Assembly (NCBI RefSeq): GCF_002355435.1 | Contig: NZ_AP017313.1 | Coordinates: forward strand, 4,278,001-4,342,000 | From: Mucilaginibacter gotjawali | GTDB taxonomy: Bacteria; Bacteroidota; Bacteroidia; Sphingobacteriales; Sphingobacteriaceae | DNA length: 64,000 nt | Direction: 5' to 3' | Part shown: piece after piece, positions 63,333-64,000 of the stretch | How the letters are laid out: each line of letters starts with the position of its first letter | How positions within the stretch are numbered: position 1 is the stretch's first letter | Made by a program: the position numbers and the translations under genes | Notes under the pieces: generated by a model | What the model was told of the DNA's origin: nothing | The model's input: the letters and a program-made list of their open reading frames with translations, nothing else | Databases searched by the model: none

Positions 63333-64000
63333 TTACCAGTGATAAGAAAGTGAGATACCCGGAATATATACATTAGTCTCATAGGTACCCGACAATTGGG
63401 TATAGGCATTGGTGGTTTGCCTGGCCAACAGGTGTTCAAATTCAAATGATGCATCCACATTAAGGTGACTGGCTATCTTGTAGCCTATACCGCCAGTAAA
63501 ATAAACGCGGTTAGCGTCAGGCACCTGCGGTGAAACAAAATCAGCAGGTGCTGCAGCAGTGGCGTAACCTCCGCCAAAGCGCAAAGCCAATTTTGGACAC
63601 CCCCTGTATTCGGCACCTGCACGTAAGGTATATGCCTGCTCGTAATTTTGCGGAAGAACGGTAGTGTTTATCGTTGACGATTTCTGCGCGTAAGTAAATG
63701 ACAGGTTTTTAAACACGTCCCAGTTTACCTCGTTAGCGTCAATGGCGATGGTCCAGTTTGGTGAAGGATATAACCCGATACCTACTGAGTTGGTTGATGG
63801 CAACGGCACTTTTGACGTAAATGTATTAGGCGAAGGGAAATTGCCCTGTACCGATGGCGCCACCGAAAACATGGCGTTACCGTTAAAGCTGGTAGAAACA
63901 CCACTTCGGTGCGAAAGACCAATAGTTACACCTGAAAGGGTTTTGAAGAATATACCAGCATTCCAGCCGTAGCCTTTGCCGGTACCGCTTAAATGGCCCT
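63333..64000 (-). CDS. FadL/TodX-family outer-membrane channel, C-terminal part
   Basis: The frame is open to the window end, so the N-terminus lies outside. Visible are about 222 residues: GIFFKTLSGVTIGLSHRS, NWTIAIDANEVNWDVFKN (a strand pair typical of FadL), YTLRAGAEYRGCPKLALRFGG, VYFTGGIGYKIASHLNVD, and the final strand YIPGISLSYHW ending in Trp. FadL proteins pass hydrophobic compounds through the outer membrane. The coupling to an SGNH hydrolase fits lipid or ester use. Confidence 0.85.
   Translation of the reverse strand, partial: GHLSGTGKGYGWNAGIFFKTLSGVTIGLSHRSGVSTSFNGNAMFSVAPSVQGNFPSPNTFTSKVPLPSTNSVGIGLYPSPNWTIAIDANEVNWDVFKNLSFTYAQKSSTINTTVLPQNYEQAYTLRAGAEYRGCPKLALRFGGGYATAAAPADFVSPQVPDANRVYFTGGIGYKIASHLNVDASFEFEHLLARQTTNAYTQLSGTYETNVYIPGISLSYHW

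Overview
The window looks like chromosome from a soil- or plant-associated Bacteroidota, most likely family Sphingobacteriaceae (Mucilaginibacter/Pedobacter-like). The reasons are a complete SusC/SusD pair, a hybrid-type Reg_prop/Y_Y_Y sensor kinase, TAnnTTTG-type promoters, moderate GC, many secreted glycosidases, and AT-rich intergenic regions carrying palindromic repeats. No rRNA, tRNA or CRISPR was seen.

Layout. 1-2.3 kb: the end of an alpha/beta hydrolase, a DHFR-like reductase and an acyltransferase without an ATG start. 2.5-7.5 kb (minus): a LuxR-type response regulator, its propeller sensor kinase (split by a frameshift in an A7 run) and a GH10 xylanase. 7.5-14.4 kb: a wedge with one very large nuclease-NACHT NTPase gene (candidate anti-phage defence), a 144-bp MITE and a complete IS4-family element. 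14.5-20.6 kb: a D-xylose catabolic operon (xylB-xylA-symporter) with a divergent LacI regulator. A perfect palindromic operator in front of that regulator recurs in front of the GH10 xylanase, so the wedge separates parts of one xylan/xylose regulon.

20.6-24.4 kb: a small two-gene, toxin-antitoxin-like pair, a CE4 deacetylase, and an SDR and an aldo/keto reductase sharing a duplicated 35-bp upstream element. 24.6-36.1 kb: a glycan utilisation locus (LamG lipoprotein, SusD, SusC, GH130, FHS-type MFS permease, ROK kinase) with a LacI regulator and several copies of its probable AAAACCGGTTTT operator.

36.1-49.8 kb: a nitrate assimilation cluster with CobA, NirB, NirD, a cysteine-bearing Crp/Fnr regulator, a porin, a NarK-type transporter, a nitrate reductase fused to its own flavin/[2Fe-2S] electron-transfer module, and a rubredoxin-fused sulfite-reductase-like protein. 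Nitrate would cross the outer membrane by the porin and the inner membrane by NarK. NasA reduces it to nitrite and NirBD reduces nitrite to ammonium. CobA makes the sirohaem precursor.

50-64 kb: two close acyltransferase paralogues around a GH106 rhamnosidase, a small secreted protein, a broken or mis-called lipoprotein, a GH71-like alpha-glucanase, a BamA/TamA-like outer-membrane protein, and a lipid-flavoured run of lipase maturation factor, SGNH hydrolase and a FadL-type channel cut by the window edge.

Two dispersed repeat families were found by eye: a four-hairpin palindromic element (three copies) and a roughly 195-bp MITE-like element (two copies).
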